Part shown: piece after piece, positions 34,129 to 44,900 of the stretch
Position numbering within the stretch: position 1 is the first letter of the stretch
How the letters are laid out: each line of letters starts with the position of its first letter
Source of the DNA: Calocera cornea HHB12733
Lineage: Eukaryota > Basidiomycota > Dacrymycetes > Dacrymycetales > Dacrymycetaceae
Reading direction: 5' to 3'
NCBI GenBank assembly: GCA_001632435.1
Contig: KV424044.1
Span: 1 to 64,000, forward strand
Length of the DNA: 64,000 bases
Notes under the pieces: generated by a model
What the model was told of the DNA's origin: nothing
Database searches by the model: none
What the model saw: the letters and a program-made list of their open reading frames with translations, nothing else
Position numbers and translations under genes: made by a program

Positions 34129-37100
34129 ATGCACCGATTGTCAGCATCTTGCAGATGCATCACCCAGTACAACACGCACGTTCACTTCGGGCCCGGCGCG
34201 AAGCGACCGCTGGCGCGACCAGCCTGGTCTACAATATCGCGCTCGTACACGTCCGGCCCACCCAACACTGAGAACACGGAAGATGAGCTACCGCCAGAAG
34301 CTGACCCGGGAGGGGCGTCAAACGCTTTGTCCTGGACATCGACAGAAGCCTCGAACGAACGAACGAGGATGGTGCGCAAAGCGCGGCGAGCGCTCAAGAA
34401 GGCGAGGAGATTGTCGAGTAGAGGAGACGCATCTGGTCTTCTCAACAAACCAATCAACAATGCAGTGCTTCGAGGCATCCCTCCACACCAGGGGCCATCC
34501 ATGGATCGTCCCCCCAATACCATCGTCAGGCATCGTTTCGACGTTCCCCATTTGCCTGCTCGCCGACACGGGCCCACCTTCATTCAGCACGTGAAGAAGC
34601 GGAGACATCAGATCGACCATTTTGTTCGGAGAGAGGCGAGGAAGGAAGGCCTGCACCTTTCCCAGGTCAAGGATGTACTCGTCACCTCCGCCAACGCGCT
34701 TCTCTCCTCTGGCAGGATGGTCGAAGGCGCCCCCGAGCTATACGATGTCTCCACCATCTGGCAATACATCACCGACCGCGATTTATGGGACCAAGGCGTG
34801 AAGGAATACGCCTGCTCGCCAACAGATCTGCTGCGGTGGAGGAATGCACTCGCCTGTCGCACGTTATCCGAGGCTGCCGTTCATATCTTTCCGATGCTGA
34901 AGAGCGATGGAAAGCGATTTTACGGCCTGCAGGAGAATACATGTCCACCCCCTGGCTGGCTATTCTCTCTTCTAGTGCTGTATCGGACGCATACAACCCA
35001 AGACGTGGCAATCGGACTTAGAATAGCTGTTTCTACCTTGAAGAACCCGCATGTTTTCCCGCAGGAAAGGTGGAAGCTGGGCTTAATCGTCCTTCGTCAA
35101 ATATGCGCCTATAACATAACCTCTCTTCTCCACGACTGCATCACATTTTTGCTGATGTATGCGATCCCACCCGCTCGTTCGAAACAGCCTACGGTCTCGG
35201 CCCTCGAGCAGGATCAGTCAACCGAAGCCGCAATCGGAACGGAGGGAGAGGAGGAGAAAGGCGCTGAGGAAGAAGAAGAAGACAAGAAAGATCCTATTCA
35301 GGTCGACATCGAAGCCGAAGCCAAGGCATCGGGAATGTCGAGAAGAGTATTATACACCCAGATGAAATTCTTCTTAATTGTTGAGGCTCTTCGACAACTT
35401 CCGCCCAGCGATGTCTACAACACCGAGCTCATGCGTGTCTTACAAAGACACGAGAAGGCCGGGTTTACCATCTATCGTGTCATGCTGAAGTGGATCGTGA
35501 CCGGCAGCCCGCAGTACGGTACAGAGGAGCTCGTTATCCACCTTGTCCGGCGACTGGATAAAGATGGCTATCAACCAACACTGACGGCTTTACGCTTTTT
35601 TATGGATGTTCTATCGAAACGTGGGAATCTCGAAGCTGTCGACAAGATTATGTCTGGTATCGCGGACCGTTTCGTTGCCGCTGACGAGGAGAGGAAGGGA
35701 CTCTCCATAACTGGACGGCTCGATCAGTTCTCCGACGTAGATTTACAGCATTGGCCTGTGCTTTCAGATTCGCTCGCTTCATATGTGGAAGCTGCACGAC
35801 ATCGTCCTGAGATTATGAAGTTTATAGAGGCGCTCAAGTCCAACACACCCGAATGGGACCACCGCAGCCAGCTGTGGACTTCCGTCATCGACACAATGAG
35901 CAAGAATAAAGATGTCGATCTGAAGACTTTCATAGGCCTCTCTGGCCGAAGGAGCTTTCCTCTCGACGTCATGTCCTTTCCCGACGCGGCCCATGTTCCT
36001 CCGCATGACGCTGCCATGTCTGTTTCAGTCCAACACACACCGCAAGTCTTACAAGTAATGCGGTCGAACCGCGCCGCTCTCGTCTCGGTGATGGCACGTC
36101 TTCTCCACATACACCAGGCAAAGGCTGCAATGTGGTTGTGGCAGCAGGTCAAGGACCACCTGCAGCATGTTGACAGCTACGTGCTGTCGGTTTTAATTCG
36201 TGCACTGGGTGCTGTCGATCGATTGGACATTGCGTTTGGTGTAATCTGCAAGGTTTCTGGAAACAGCGTACATCCCGATGTTCGAACATCTGTTGATTAC
36301 CTTTGGCCATCGACAAATGCCAAAGACCTTCTGGATAGTGGCGTCTTTAATAGCTTGATGTCCGGGCTGAATCGAACGCGACGATTCGACATTGTTGGAC
36401 AGGTCTGGAAAGCGATGGAGCCACAATTCGGTATACGACCGACGAGCAGGACGTTGACATTCCTGATTACGGCTGGCAACTATTCCGATGTTCTGCCGTC
36501 TTTCTCGAGCGAGTTTGCCGTCCTACGAAATCGGCTGCCTTTCGGTCATTCGCCAATGGACAGAGTGCTTACGCCAGCAGAAATCGCGGACAACATCGTC
36601 AGGGGGCCACCAAGCCTGGATGTTTCGAACTTTTGGGACGGCCAACCGCCATGGCGCACAGCGCAGCGCATATTTAAAGACGTCCTCTTCAGCAACTTTC
36701 CGATTTTACAAGATGTGCGATCGCCAGTCAATGCGAAAGGGAATTCCTTCCGTTGGTTCCCTGGGGGGTCATTCGCCATCCAGCGTGCTTCGAGAGCGCT
36801 GCACAAATTCTTCTCACATCTGCTCCTGCAGGGTGACCTCCCCGTCAACTCCCGCTGGCCCGACTTGTACCCTGACAGCTTCATGTTCGGGGCATACATC
36901 TCTCTCCTCGGACGCCAGAACATGATAGAAGAAATCCCGCTAGCCCTAGCGTGGATGCGCACCTTGAATATTAAACCTCATCGTCGGTTGCTCACGCTGG
37001 CACTGATGTTCTACCACGACATCGGAGCGCCACCGCCCATGCTCGACCGCCTTGTCAATCAGCACGGGGGCGACTATGAGAAACTTCGACTATGGATCGA

Positions 37101-37377
37101 AGAGTGGGTGGGCCCGCGGGCCACCCCACAGCCGGAAGAGGTTATCAGGAGGAAGCGGGCTCAGCTCATGGGTGTATTCGATCGCCCAGAACCGAAGGAG
37201 GAGAGTGAGGAACAAAATGAATCTGACGCGGAGGAACCAGAAGTCGACGAGTCGACAGGCTTGCCGACGGAAGGTGACAGACTGGAGGACGGTCACTCAA
37301 TCGAACAGGAACCACACAAGGATCCAGCACCCGCTGTGGATGCAAGGGACAGTCCGTTCAAGTCACCGTTGAAGTAG
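34129..37377 (+). CDS. Mitochondrial PPR-like protein
   Basis: Single exon, 1082 aa from ATG 34129 (an in-frame ATG at 34051 would add 26 residues without targeting character). MHRLSASCRCITQY and the following Arg-rich, acid-poor segment look like a mitochondrial presequence. Helical repeats of PPR type are recognisable at about residues 440-560 and 640-800 (GFTIYRVMLKWIVTG; SYVLSVLIRALGAVDRLDIAFGVI; GVFNSLMSGLNRTRRFDIVGQVWKAM; RPTSRTLTFLITAGNYSD) and again near 920-980 (FMFGAYISLLGRQNMIEEIPLALAWM). An acidic linker (EGEEEKGAEEEEEDKK) sits near 400, and the C-terminus is acidic and disordered. Likely a mitochondrial mRNA or translation factor; the specific orthologue was not identified. Confidence 0.75.
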   Translation: MHRLSASCRCITQYNTHVHFGPGAKRPLARPAWSTISRSYTSGPPNTENTEDELPPEADPGGASNALSWTSTEASNERTRMVRKARRALKKARRLSSRGDASGLLNKPINNAVLRGIPPHQGPSMDRPPNTIVRHRFDVPHLPARRHGPTFIQHVKKRRHQIDHFVRREARKEGLHLSQVKDVLVTSANALLSSGRMVEGAPELYDVSTIWQYITDRDLWDQGVKEYACSPTDLLRWRNALACRTLSEAAVHIFPMLKSDGKRFYGLQENTCPPPGWLFSLLVLYRTHTTQDVAIGLRIAVSTLKNPHVFPQERWKLGLIVLRQICAYNITSLLHDCITFLLMYAIPPARSKQPTVSALEQDQSTEAAIGTEGEEEKGAEEEEEDKKDPIQVDIEAEAKASGMSRRVLYTQMKFFLIVEALRQLPPSDVYNTELMRVLQRHEKAGFTIYRVMLKWIVTGSPQYGTEELVIHLVRRLDKDGYQPTLTALRFFMDVLSKRGNLEAVDKIMSGIADRFVAADEERKGLSITGRLDQFSDVDLQHWPVLSDSLASYVEAARHRPEIMKFIEALKSNTPEWDHRSQLWTSVIDTMSKNKDVDLKTFIGLSGRRSFPLDVMSFPDAAHVPPHDAAMSVSVQHTPQVLQVMRSNRAALVSVMARLLHIHQAKAAMWLWQQVKDHLQHVDSYVLSVLIRALGAVDRLDIAFGVICKVSGNSVHPDVRTSVDYLWPSTNAKDLLDSGVFNSLMSGLNRTRRFDIVGQVWKAMEPQFGIRPTSRTLTFLITAGNYSDVLPSFSSEFAVLRNRLPFGHSPMDRVLTPAEIADNIVRGPPSLDVSNFWDGQPPWRTAQRIFKDVLFSNFPILQDVRSPVNAKGNSFRWFPGGSFAIQRASRALHKFFSHLLLQGDLPVNSRWPDLYPDSFMFGAYISLLGRQNMIEEIPLALAWMRTLNIKPHRRLLTLALMFYHDIGAPPPMLDRLVNQHGGDYEKLRLWIEEWVGPRATPQPEEVIRRKRAQLMGVFDRPEPKEESEEQNESDAEEPEVDESTGLPTEGDRLEDGHSIEQEPHKDPAPAVDARDSPFKSPLK

Positions 37378-37447
37378 TAGCGGGGTATTCATGATCATCA
37401 GAGAACGTAGCAGTGCCGAGCCTCTCATTGTACAATACAACCATCTA

Positions 37448-38203
37448 TTAGCGTTTCTGCTTAGAAGCCGCCTGTTTGGACGCGAGCTCTGCTTCTCTCG
37501 CAGCCTGCTCTGCTTTCCTCTGCGCGGCGGCCTGCTCACGCTCCTTGCGGATCGCCGCGAGACGTGCTAGGTCCGCTTTGGCTTGATCGGTCTTCCCGGC
37601 TTGGTGCAGCTAGGCAGGATAATAAGCAAGTCTGACTTGCCAACACAGTGAGTAGACACACCTTCCAGTACCGATCTTTAGCCTCTTTAGCCTCCTGCGC
37701 TTCCCGCTCCCTCCTGCTCAGCTGGACCGGCTCCGCCCCGACAGCCGAAAGCTTGGTACTCTTCGAAGCAGCGCGATTAGGGTTGACGAGTGCAGGGTCG
37801 TCGTCGTCGTCTTCCTCCTCTTCCTCGCCCTCCGCGATAGCATTGGCTTTGGCTATGGGCTTGGCCGGTTTGCCTGCTTTCTTCTGCGCTCTCCGTTCCG
37901 CACGGGTCACCTCTGGCTCCGGCACTGTGGAGCCTCCGGCGAGCGGACCAGGCTGAGGTAACACGCCGGTACCGTCGTCGGATGACTCGTCAGAGTCCTC
38001 TTCTTCATCGGAGTCGGCATCGGAATCATCTTCGTCCCTCGCAGACCTGTAGCAAGGTCAGATAAGCTCCATGATGAACAGGAGGCGACATACCACTTGT
38101 TAGGCGTCGCCTTTGCGAAATCACCGTCGAGCGGCTCGAGATTGCGCGAAAAGTTGCGTCCACCGCCACGCTTGGTCTTGAACTTGCCGGATCCGCGAAC
38201 CAT
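37448..38203 (-). CDS. 28-kDa heat- and acid-stable phosphoprotein family (PDAP1-like)
   Basis: Exons 38203-38094, 38046-37662 and 37609-37448 give 218 aa. It starts MVRGSGKFKTKRGGGRNFS, a basic Gly-rich N-terminus, then has an acidic Ser/Asp/Glu stretch with likely CK2 sites (DDSDADSDEEEDSDESSDD). The C-terminal PDAP1 domain spans exons 2-3: REREAQEAKEAKDRYWK joined to LHQAGKTDQAKADLARLAAI, ending in a KR/E-rich helix. Vertebrate PDAP1 associates with PDGF-A and RNA; fungal homologues are uncharacterised, with some found in ribonucleoprotein fractions. Highly charged and probably disordered apart from the terminal helix. Divergent from the nuclear protein at 38519. Confidence 0.85.
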
Positions 38204-38518
38204 GACTTAGCTGCGAGCTGGGATTAGCGGATGAACCCTAAACAATGTGCTGATTACGCACGATCTTGAAATTTATTGCCTGGCACGAATGCTCCTGACT
38301 GACGATGAGTCGTGGAATGCTCACTTGACCGACAGCCGCTATCCAGCCGTGCAATGCAACGAGGCCGAATAACTTCCGAGAAATCACGTGCAGCGAATTT
38401 GGAGGCAGGTGACCGCGCCGACACCGCGTCGTCCCCTCGGCGCGTCTGGCACCTCGCCCTCGTCGACCTCGACATCTCCCTTTGCTTATCGCGCTGTCGT
38501 GAAGCACCCGTCCACGCC
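38204..38518. promoter_or_regulatory. Divergent promoter PDAP1-like / basic nuclear protein
   Basis: 315 bp between the two start codons. No strong motif noticed. Confidence 0.35.
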
Positions 38519-40296
38519 ATGACTGACTACGTCGTGCCTCTGAACGACTTCCGTGCCGCTCGTGAGAAGCAAAAGAACGCTCGACGACGCGATCGAGGCG
38601 GCATCTTCCAGCCGCTGGAGAAGAACGGGCTGCTCGACGTGCTCCTGCAAAGGCGCAAGTCCGGACGAGTGCTTCGTCCCGACAAGTCATCCAGTCCAAT
38701 CAGAGATGTTGATGATGCGAGTGACCAGCCGAGGAAGAGCAGACGATCGAGTGCGGGTGTACGGAAGGACAATTGGGTGGACTTGACTGCGGTCGCACAG
38801 CGAGTCAGGAAGGCCACGAAGGTCAAACCTCTGACGAAGAGGCGCTCTACAGTCGCCAGGAAGAATCTCAAATTTTGTTCTGGAGCCGATACACCTGGAT
38901 ATGCCGAGGAAGGCGTTGGTGATGCTCAGCAGGCCAAGAAAAGCAGGCGGTCTACCAAGGCGCCGCAGGTGCGATCTCCCTCGTATCTTAACTGCTAGAT
39001 CAGGATTCTGAAGTCGGCCACTACAGGATCTGTCTACCAGGAGAGCCACATCCAAAGCGGCTGTATTTGTTTTGCCTGAGAAGACGCCGGTGCCGGAACC
39101 TCAGGAAGAGGAAACGCTCTCTCCTGAACCGATGGTTATCGACGAACCACAGCCAGACCATTTCTCCACGCGCAAATTGACAACCACTCGCAAACGAGAT
39201 CGGGATACGAAGACAGATAGCGTACAAGAAGTTGTGTTGACCGAACCTGCGAAATCCGACTTTCCACCGAGATCTCGGAAGCGAAAGCAAGAAGACGAGG
39301 ACAAGGCCTCGGAGCCTGTGTTGAAGAAGAGTCGGAAGCCTCCAGAGTCTCTGGAGAAGGATCTTCCTCTGCCGAAGGCTCGTTCCAAGAGGACACCACG
39401 TCCTAAGGCGACAGCCACGCACGTGGAGGAGAAAGAGTGAGCTGCAAGCTTCTTCTGAAGATCATATTGCTGATGTATCGCAGGGATGCCGTGACAGACT
39501 CGTCCGTCAAGGTGTCGAAAGCTAAGAAGTCGAAGACACACGGCACCGCGACGCTCGACTCTGCGGATCGCGTGAACAGGGTGGAACACAACTCCTTCGA
39601 GGCTGTCGATGCCATCCTGGAGAAGCGGTCGAAGCGACTGATGATGATGAAGGCAGTCAAAGAAGACGAAGAGCTGCCAGCATGGGATAGGATAGAACCT
39701 GCATCGCCCGACTTTGACTTTGCAACGCCAATCAAGGACGGACCTAGTGCTACTCTTCACACAAAGAGCAAACGTAGCAAGGCTACCGAAGAGCCCAGCG
39801 AAGTCAGTCCTCCCCCCAAAAAACCACGCAGGAAGAAGGGGATCGAAGTCGTGGTCGTTCAAAGCCTGAAGCCTGCCCCGAGGCAACCCAGGAACGCTAC
39901 TGGTAAACAGACGGAGAAGGTATCAGGCCCAACCAAAGAGTATGGGTGTGTTTCCGATGGAAAGTCTACTCCCTCATGTCATTGTAGGAACACTTCTCGC
40001 AGGAAGGCTGCCAAAGAACTGGAAGCCTCTTCGGAGGACGATGTTGCCGTCATCAAGTTCAATGTCAAAGGACGACCGCTGAGCGATAAGGTGCGAATTG
40101 TGCCCATCACTACGAGAACGTACCTGACCGCGTACAACAGACGAATGTCAAAGCAGCTCCAAGACGCAAGCGACAGCTGGGCAATGTTCCCGAGGCCGTT
40201 TGGGAGCTTGCAAAATATGGCTCGCGGCGACACACCATCTTCGTGCGACCTCCATCGGACGGTGAGGAAGATGAACTGGATATGCTTAGTTCATAG
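38519..40296 (+). CDS. Unrecognised basic, probably nuclear protein
   Basis: Exons 38519-38968, 39027-39436, 39484-39939, 39988-40090 and 40141-40296 give 524 aa. The last intron (GTGCGA to CAACAG, with a CTGAC branch site) shifts the frame from an apparent open reading to a better ending, RRKRQLGNVPEAVWELAKYG followed by an acidic tail EEDELDMLSS; the exon 3/4 intron is 48 nt and also readable through. The protein is Lys/Arg-rich throughout, with many bipartite nuclear-signal-like clusters (KSRRSSAGVRK, RSRKRKQEDED, KKPRRKKG). Two short stretches look constrained: YVVPLNDFRAAREKQKNARRR at the N-terminus and VPEAVWELAKYGSRRHTIFV near the C-terminus. No domain recognised. Chromatin or nucleolar roles would be guesses. 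Confidence 0.7.
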
Positions 40297-40538
40297 CAGG
40301 TGAAACCCCCTTCACATGTCTCCCGAGTATTGCAACGCTACTGTACATCACAATACTCTAACTTGTAATCTCAACCACATGCTCATAATTGGCGAACTAA
40401 GATGACTAGACAGAAAACTAGAACGTGTGTAAGTAAAGGCTACCCATGTCGAGGCTAGCAACAAGAAAAAAAAGAACGATGAAGGCACGTTAGTCAACAC
40501 CGCGAGCGACCACCCACAACATTTTAGGGTCTGGCACT

Positions 40539-41601
40539 TTAGTTGTCATAAGGAGGGGTCATGGCGGCGTCGCGAGTGTCAAGCTTAGCGCTCTCCTCTT
40601 TGGCGTCGCCATTGGGCTTCTTCTCCGGCTCCCTCTCCTCACGACGCGCATCACCGTTGGGCTCGTCACGGCCACGACGCTCGTCGCGATCCCTATCGCG
40701 CCTGTCGTCTCTGTCCCTATCGCGCCTGTCATCACGGTCGCGGTCCCTGTCCCTAGGCTCGTCCCTATCCCTGTCTCGGTCCCGCCTATCATCATCCCTG
40801 TCCCTATCGCGCCGGTCGCGGTCGCGATCATCGTCCCGCCGCCGAGGCGGCGAACGAGAGCGACGCCGGTCACGATCCCTGTCGCGGTCACGGGGAGGAG
40901 AGCGCTCGCGACGCGGGCGGTCGCCATCAAGACGCCAGATGGCAGAGGGAGGGTTCTTCGCCCACTGGACGGTGATGCGGCGGTCGTCGATACGGGCCCC
41001 ATGCCTAACCGAAGGTCAGGTCAAGCTCACCCAACGGGCTAATAGGTGCTTACATGTCATAGTAAGCATCTTCGGCGTCACGTTCATATCTGAACTCGAC
41101 GAAAGCATACCTATCGCGAACCGAAGATCGATGGTGAGTTTATCGCTCGTACACTCGGGTGGCGGACACAGATTCGAATCGAATCGGAAGCTCTACACTA
41201 AACTCGCGCTCGTGCTCGTGCTCGTATCGTTCGGGGACACATGGGGTTGTGTGCCGACTCGATCGGGACTCGAACTCGACTGGCATTGACCCGTCGCGCG
41301 ATAAGAGAGCGGATCGCTCGTGGAGTGGGATGGTGGGAAGCGAAGATGGTTCGAACGGCGGCTCTGCCGAAAAGGTATGTTGATGATATAAGACGTTGGC
41401 ACTCACGGGTTTGCATTTGGGTTGCGCGTAGCTGGAACATCACATCTCACGAGAGGGCCATACCTGAGCAGTATTCACGTCAGTGACAATGCGACATTCG
41501 GGAAAGTGTTCATACTTTTCGAACTCGTACGCCAGATCCTTAGCACGAGTGTGCGTCGAGAAGCCGCTGACGAAGAGGATACGGGGAACTCCACGAGGCA
41601 T
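40539..41601 (-). CDS. SR-type splicing factor (one RRM plus Arg/Asp/Ser tail)
   Basis: Exons 41601-41516, 41463-41407, 41110-41054 and 41004-40539 give 221 aa. The RRM occupies residues 7-80: RNP2-like RILFVSGF, then AKDLAYEFEKYGPLVRCDVP, RNP1-like YAFVEFRYERDAEDAYYDMHG. The tail from about 105 is RDRDRD/RRSRSP repeats, ending DTRDAAMTPPYDN. This is the layout of fungal SR proteins that bind exonic sequences and recruit U1/U2AF; nuclear and phosphoregulated. Exon 1-2 joins EFEK to YGPLV, which fixes that splice site. The second intron is 296 nt, about six times the local norm. Divergent from UTP10. Confidence 0.88.
41111..41406 (-). other. Unusually long intron in the SR factor gene
   Basis: GTGAGT donor at 41406 and GCGATAG acceptor at 41111. 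It contains a possible internal acceptor (TTTTCGGCAG on the minus strand, ending near 41362) and GAGCAC repeats near 41205-41225 resembling purine-rich splicing enhancers. Confidence 0.6.
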
Positions 41602-41903
41602 GATGGATAATGTATCGAAGTTGTCAAGTTGACGGTGAGCTTATGGTCAGTCCGGAGTTGTTTGTGGTCAAGGATGAGTCGGGAATCACACGAGGCGAAC
41701 AGGCGGGTGGTCGTTCTGCCGGGAGCAAAAAGCGGCTGCAAAACATATCCGTCACAGACATAGCCACTCAAATATTACTCCCGCGGAAGCATCGGGCCCT
41801 GCAAACCCTCTTCGCGAAGCACCAAAATTTGGGCGTCATTTCTTTGCTGCCCTGTTGTGGGCTCCGTGTCTGTTTATCTCTTCATTGCCGAGACCTGGGC
41901 GAT
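41602..41903. promoter_or_regulatory. Divergent promoter SR factor / UTP10
   Basis: 302 bp. An AAAATTT word, the core of the fungal rRNA-processing element (RRPE), is at 41824-41830, 74 bp from the UTP10 ATG; a single short match, so weak. Confidence 0.35.
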
Positions 41904-44900
41904 ATGGCTTCGTCTCTCGCCCAACAACTCAAGCAGACGGCGTCGCTGAACGCTGCTCTCTTCAAAAATGCTGTTAACAGGATCAACAAGCGAGACTCGT
42001 ACCTGTTCACCGCTCAAGAAGCTTCTCGGCACGACCCTGAGTCCATCCACGGCTTTGCGTACAATGCATTCTTACAACTGGAATCACTGGATCCAAAGTT
42101 CTCGGAATACGAAGATGACCTGTTCTCCGAGGCTGTCAAGATGCAGGACCGGACACTCCTCAACCCGGCCGACAATGAAAAACTGAACGCAACCTTGGAC
42201 TCTTTTCTTCGGTTGCTGTCGGGACATCTCTTCATCGAGGCCAGCAGCCGCGTTCTGGAATGGCTTGTTCGGCACTTCCGTATCACCGAGTTCAACCTTG
42301 ATGGTGTCATGGCTTGTTTCTTGCCATATCACGACTCACCTCTGTTTGTTCGCATATTGTCGATCACGCACTTGAAGGAGAACCGACCCCCCGTCAACTG
42401 GGCATTCTTGGAAGCTTTCAAGAAGATTACTGAACCTATGCCGAGAGACTCTCTACTGGTCGCGATGGAGAAAGACCCGGCGTTGTTGCGATTCGTGGTC
42501 GACCTGCTGCCGAAGGCACTTGGTGAAGGCAGTGCACATCGTGCCCTCATCAACTTCTACACCGTTACGCTCCTCGCGTTCATCAAGAAGCAAAAGACAT
42601 TGGACGAGACTATGTCTGCGATGCTCCTTCCCGCATTCTCTCAAATCTTGGATAGTGGTGATGTTGATGCCACTGTACGTATGATGCTCATGTATGGGAT
42701 ATCATGTTCTAACCACAGCGACCAGCTTGGCGCCTACATGCTAGCAGTGTCACTTGCGAGGAAGACACGGCTGACGTCGAAAGCACTCAAAGTCCTTCTC
42801 ACGACCTTGGCCAAATCATATCGTCCCGACACCAGTGCTGCAAACCTGATTTCTGCTCTCGTTGCAATTTGCGCCTCACAAGACGAGCTCGACAGCGTCC
42901 AAAAGAAGACGATCAGCGCCCTTGCCGAAATTTCCGAGATTGACATCTGGCTGACAGAAGCTTCCACCATTGTCGGCTCAGAATTCTTCCTCCGCCCGGT
43001 TATCAGCACAATGGCGGGGCATCTCGATGACGCGAGATATGCAAGCATCTTGGCTGCGCTATTCAGGAGTAACACTCTTCCCGAGCTGTTGATAACGCAT
43101 GGCTCCACTGTCATCGTGCGCCAACTGGCTACCACGGCGAAGCAAGATGCACCAGAGCAATTCGATGCCCTCAAAGAATTAGGTGGCCTACTTCAACAGA
43201 AGCACCCAATTTCATTCGCAGCTTCTGTCCAGTCCTTGAAAGACGCAGAGGATGCCCAGATAGTGCATCAGTTGGAAGGCGTCGTTGCCAAGCTTTCTGT
43301 AGCGGATGCTACCGGAGACGACGACGAAGCCTCTCTCATCTTGGGTTCTTACAGCGCAGATGCTTCCGTTCGAGCGTCTAGTGCTCAGCGTATTCTAGAG
43401 TCTTTCGCAAACAAAGAAGACTTGACTCCAGACGTTTTGGCTTCTCTATGCACGGCATTGTTGGCTCGCATCGCCGATACCGAGGTCGAGGTGCTTCAAG
43501 TCCTGTATGCCGACCCCGAAAAGCTGCTTGATGCGGTAGCTCATGAAGATCTGTTTACCACCATCAAAGATACAGCTTCTGCAGAATTGCCGAGAAAGTC
43601 GCTGTTACTTCACCTCACATTTGTCTCGTCCGGCCTGATCAAGCAAGACTCCGAGCTGAGAGAACGCGCCCTATTCGACATCTTCTTACCCCATCTCTTG
43701 TTCATCAAGTCTCACAACAAGACCGTGACAGCCGTCTGGGATCTGCTGTTGAGCAGTGACATGGCTCAGTCACCAATCCTGTCAGGCGTTTCGGAGCTTA
43801 TCAAAAGCACAATAGTGACTGAAGATGGTGCTGAGGTCAAGCATGAACGGCTCGCCGAGCTCAATTCGCTTGTTGCCAAGAAGATAGCGGGTGAGTGCAT
43901 ACCGTTTCCAACCAGACCACACTTATCGAGCTACGCCGCCCAGATAACATTGTCACTTCTGATCAGTACAACCAACTGGTGCAATCTGTCGTCCAGAAAT
44001 TACCATGTGGTATCAAAAGCGCTGAGCTGTTCTGCTGTCTCGTCATGAAGGCACTTTTGGCTCGAGTGTCCGGCGAACATCAAGTCGAGCTGGGTCACCA
44101 GCTCGTCTCTTTCCTTCAATCCTACCCAGATCATATGTTCATTGCAGGCGAAGATGTTACGGATGTAAGAACCTTCGTCGCTATTCATCAGGTTCAGTGG
44201 ACTCACACGGCGTCAGAAACTTGATGAAGATATTTACGCTCGAAGCAAGGCGGTTCGGACAGTCAGGCAAATGCACTCCGCGCTGCTCTGCGCTGTTGCA
44301 GAAGTAGGCTGTCCCGCAAATGTCAGGCTTGATTTGCTATGCAATGTGGAACAGGTAAGCGGTCCTTGAAATGTGCATTCTGACGAGTGCTCATCGTATC
44401 ACCCAGGTTACTGAACGCGATATGCGCGGAGTGCGATATGCGGCGCTGTGCAGAGCGGTATACCGACTGCTTAGCAATCAGGGACTTGCCTCACCGGCGC
44501 GAACTCAATGCCTAAAATGCCTGTTTTCGTCGCTCCGCGATGACAGCTTGTTGCTGTTGGCGGGCATTTGGGCCGATGACTCTTCGTCTGCTGAGGTCCG
44601 AACAAGCGCCCTTTCCCACGGACGAGCAATACTGCAATCTCACAACAGTGGTGACCTTGTCGACTTCCAAGCTATCGTACCCTCTCTCCTTGTTGCACTC
44701 AGCGACGGCTCGCGCCTTGTTCGCTCGGCTGCAGTTAAAGCATGCAAGACTTTGGCAGAGATGTATTCTGCCGGTCGAAAGCCCAAGGCCGTGTTCGCGA
44801 TCGATCATCTTTACGGCGATGAGTCTTCGCAAGTTCAATACTTGGAACGAAACGACGCCAGTCAGTATATTCAGACTCTGTTGCAGCATGCGGACGAACT

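Noticed and set aside
39920..39987. Donor at 39920 for the third intron of the basic nuclear gene
   Set aside because: With the TTGTAG acceptor it throws the next exon out of frame; the donor at 39940 fits.
41341..41370. GGTTCGAAC resembling a tRNA B-box
   Set aside because: No matching A-box, acceptor stem or anticodon arm; it lies in the SR-gene intron.
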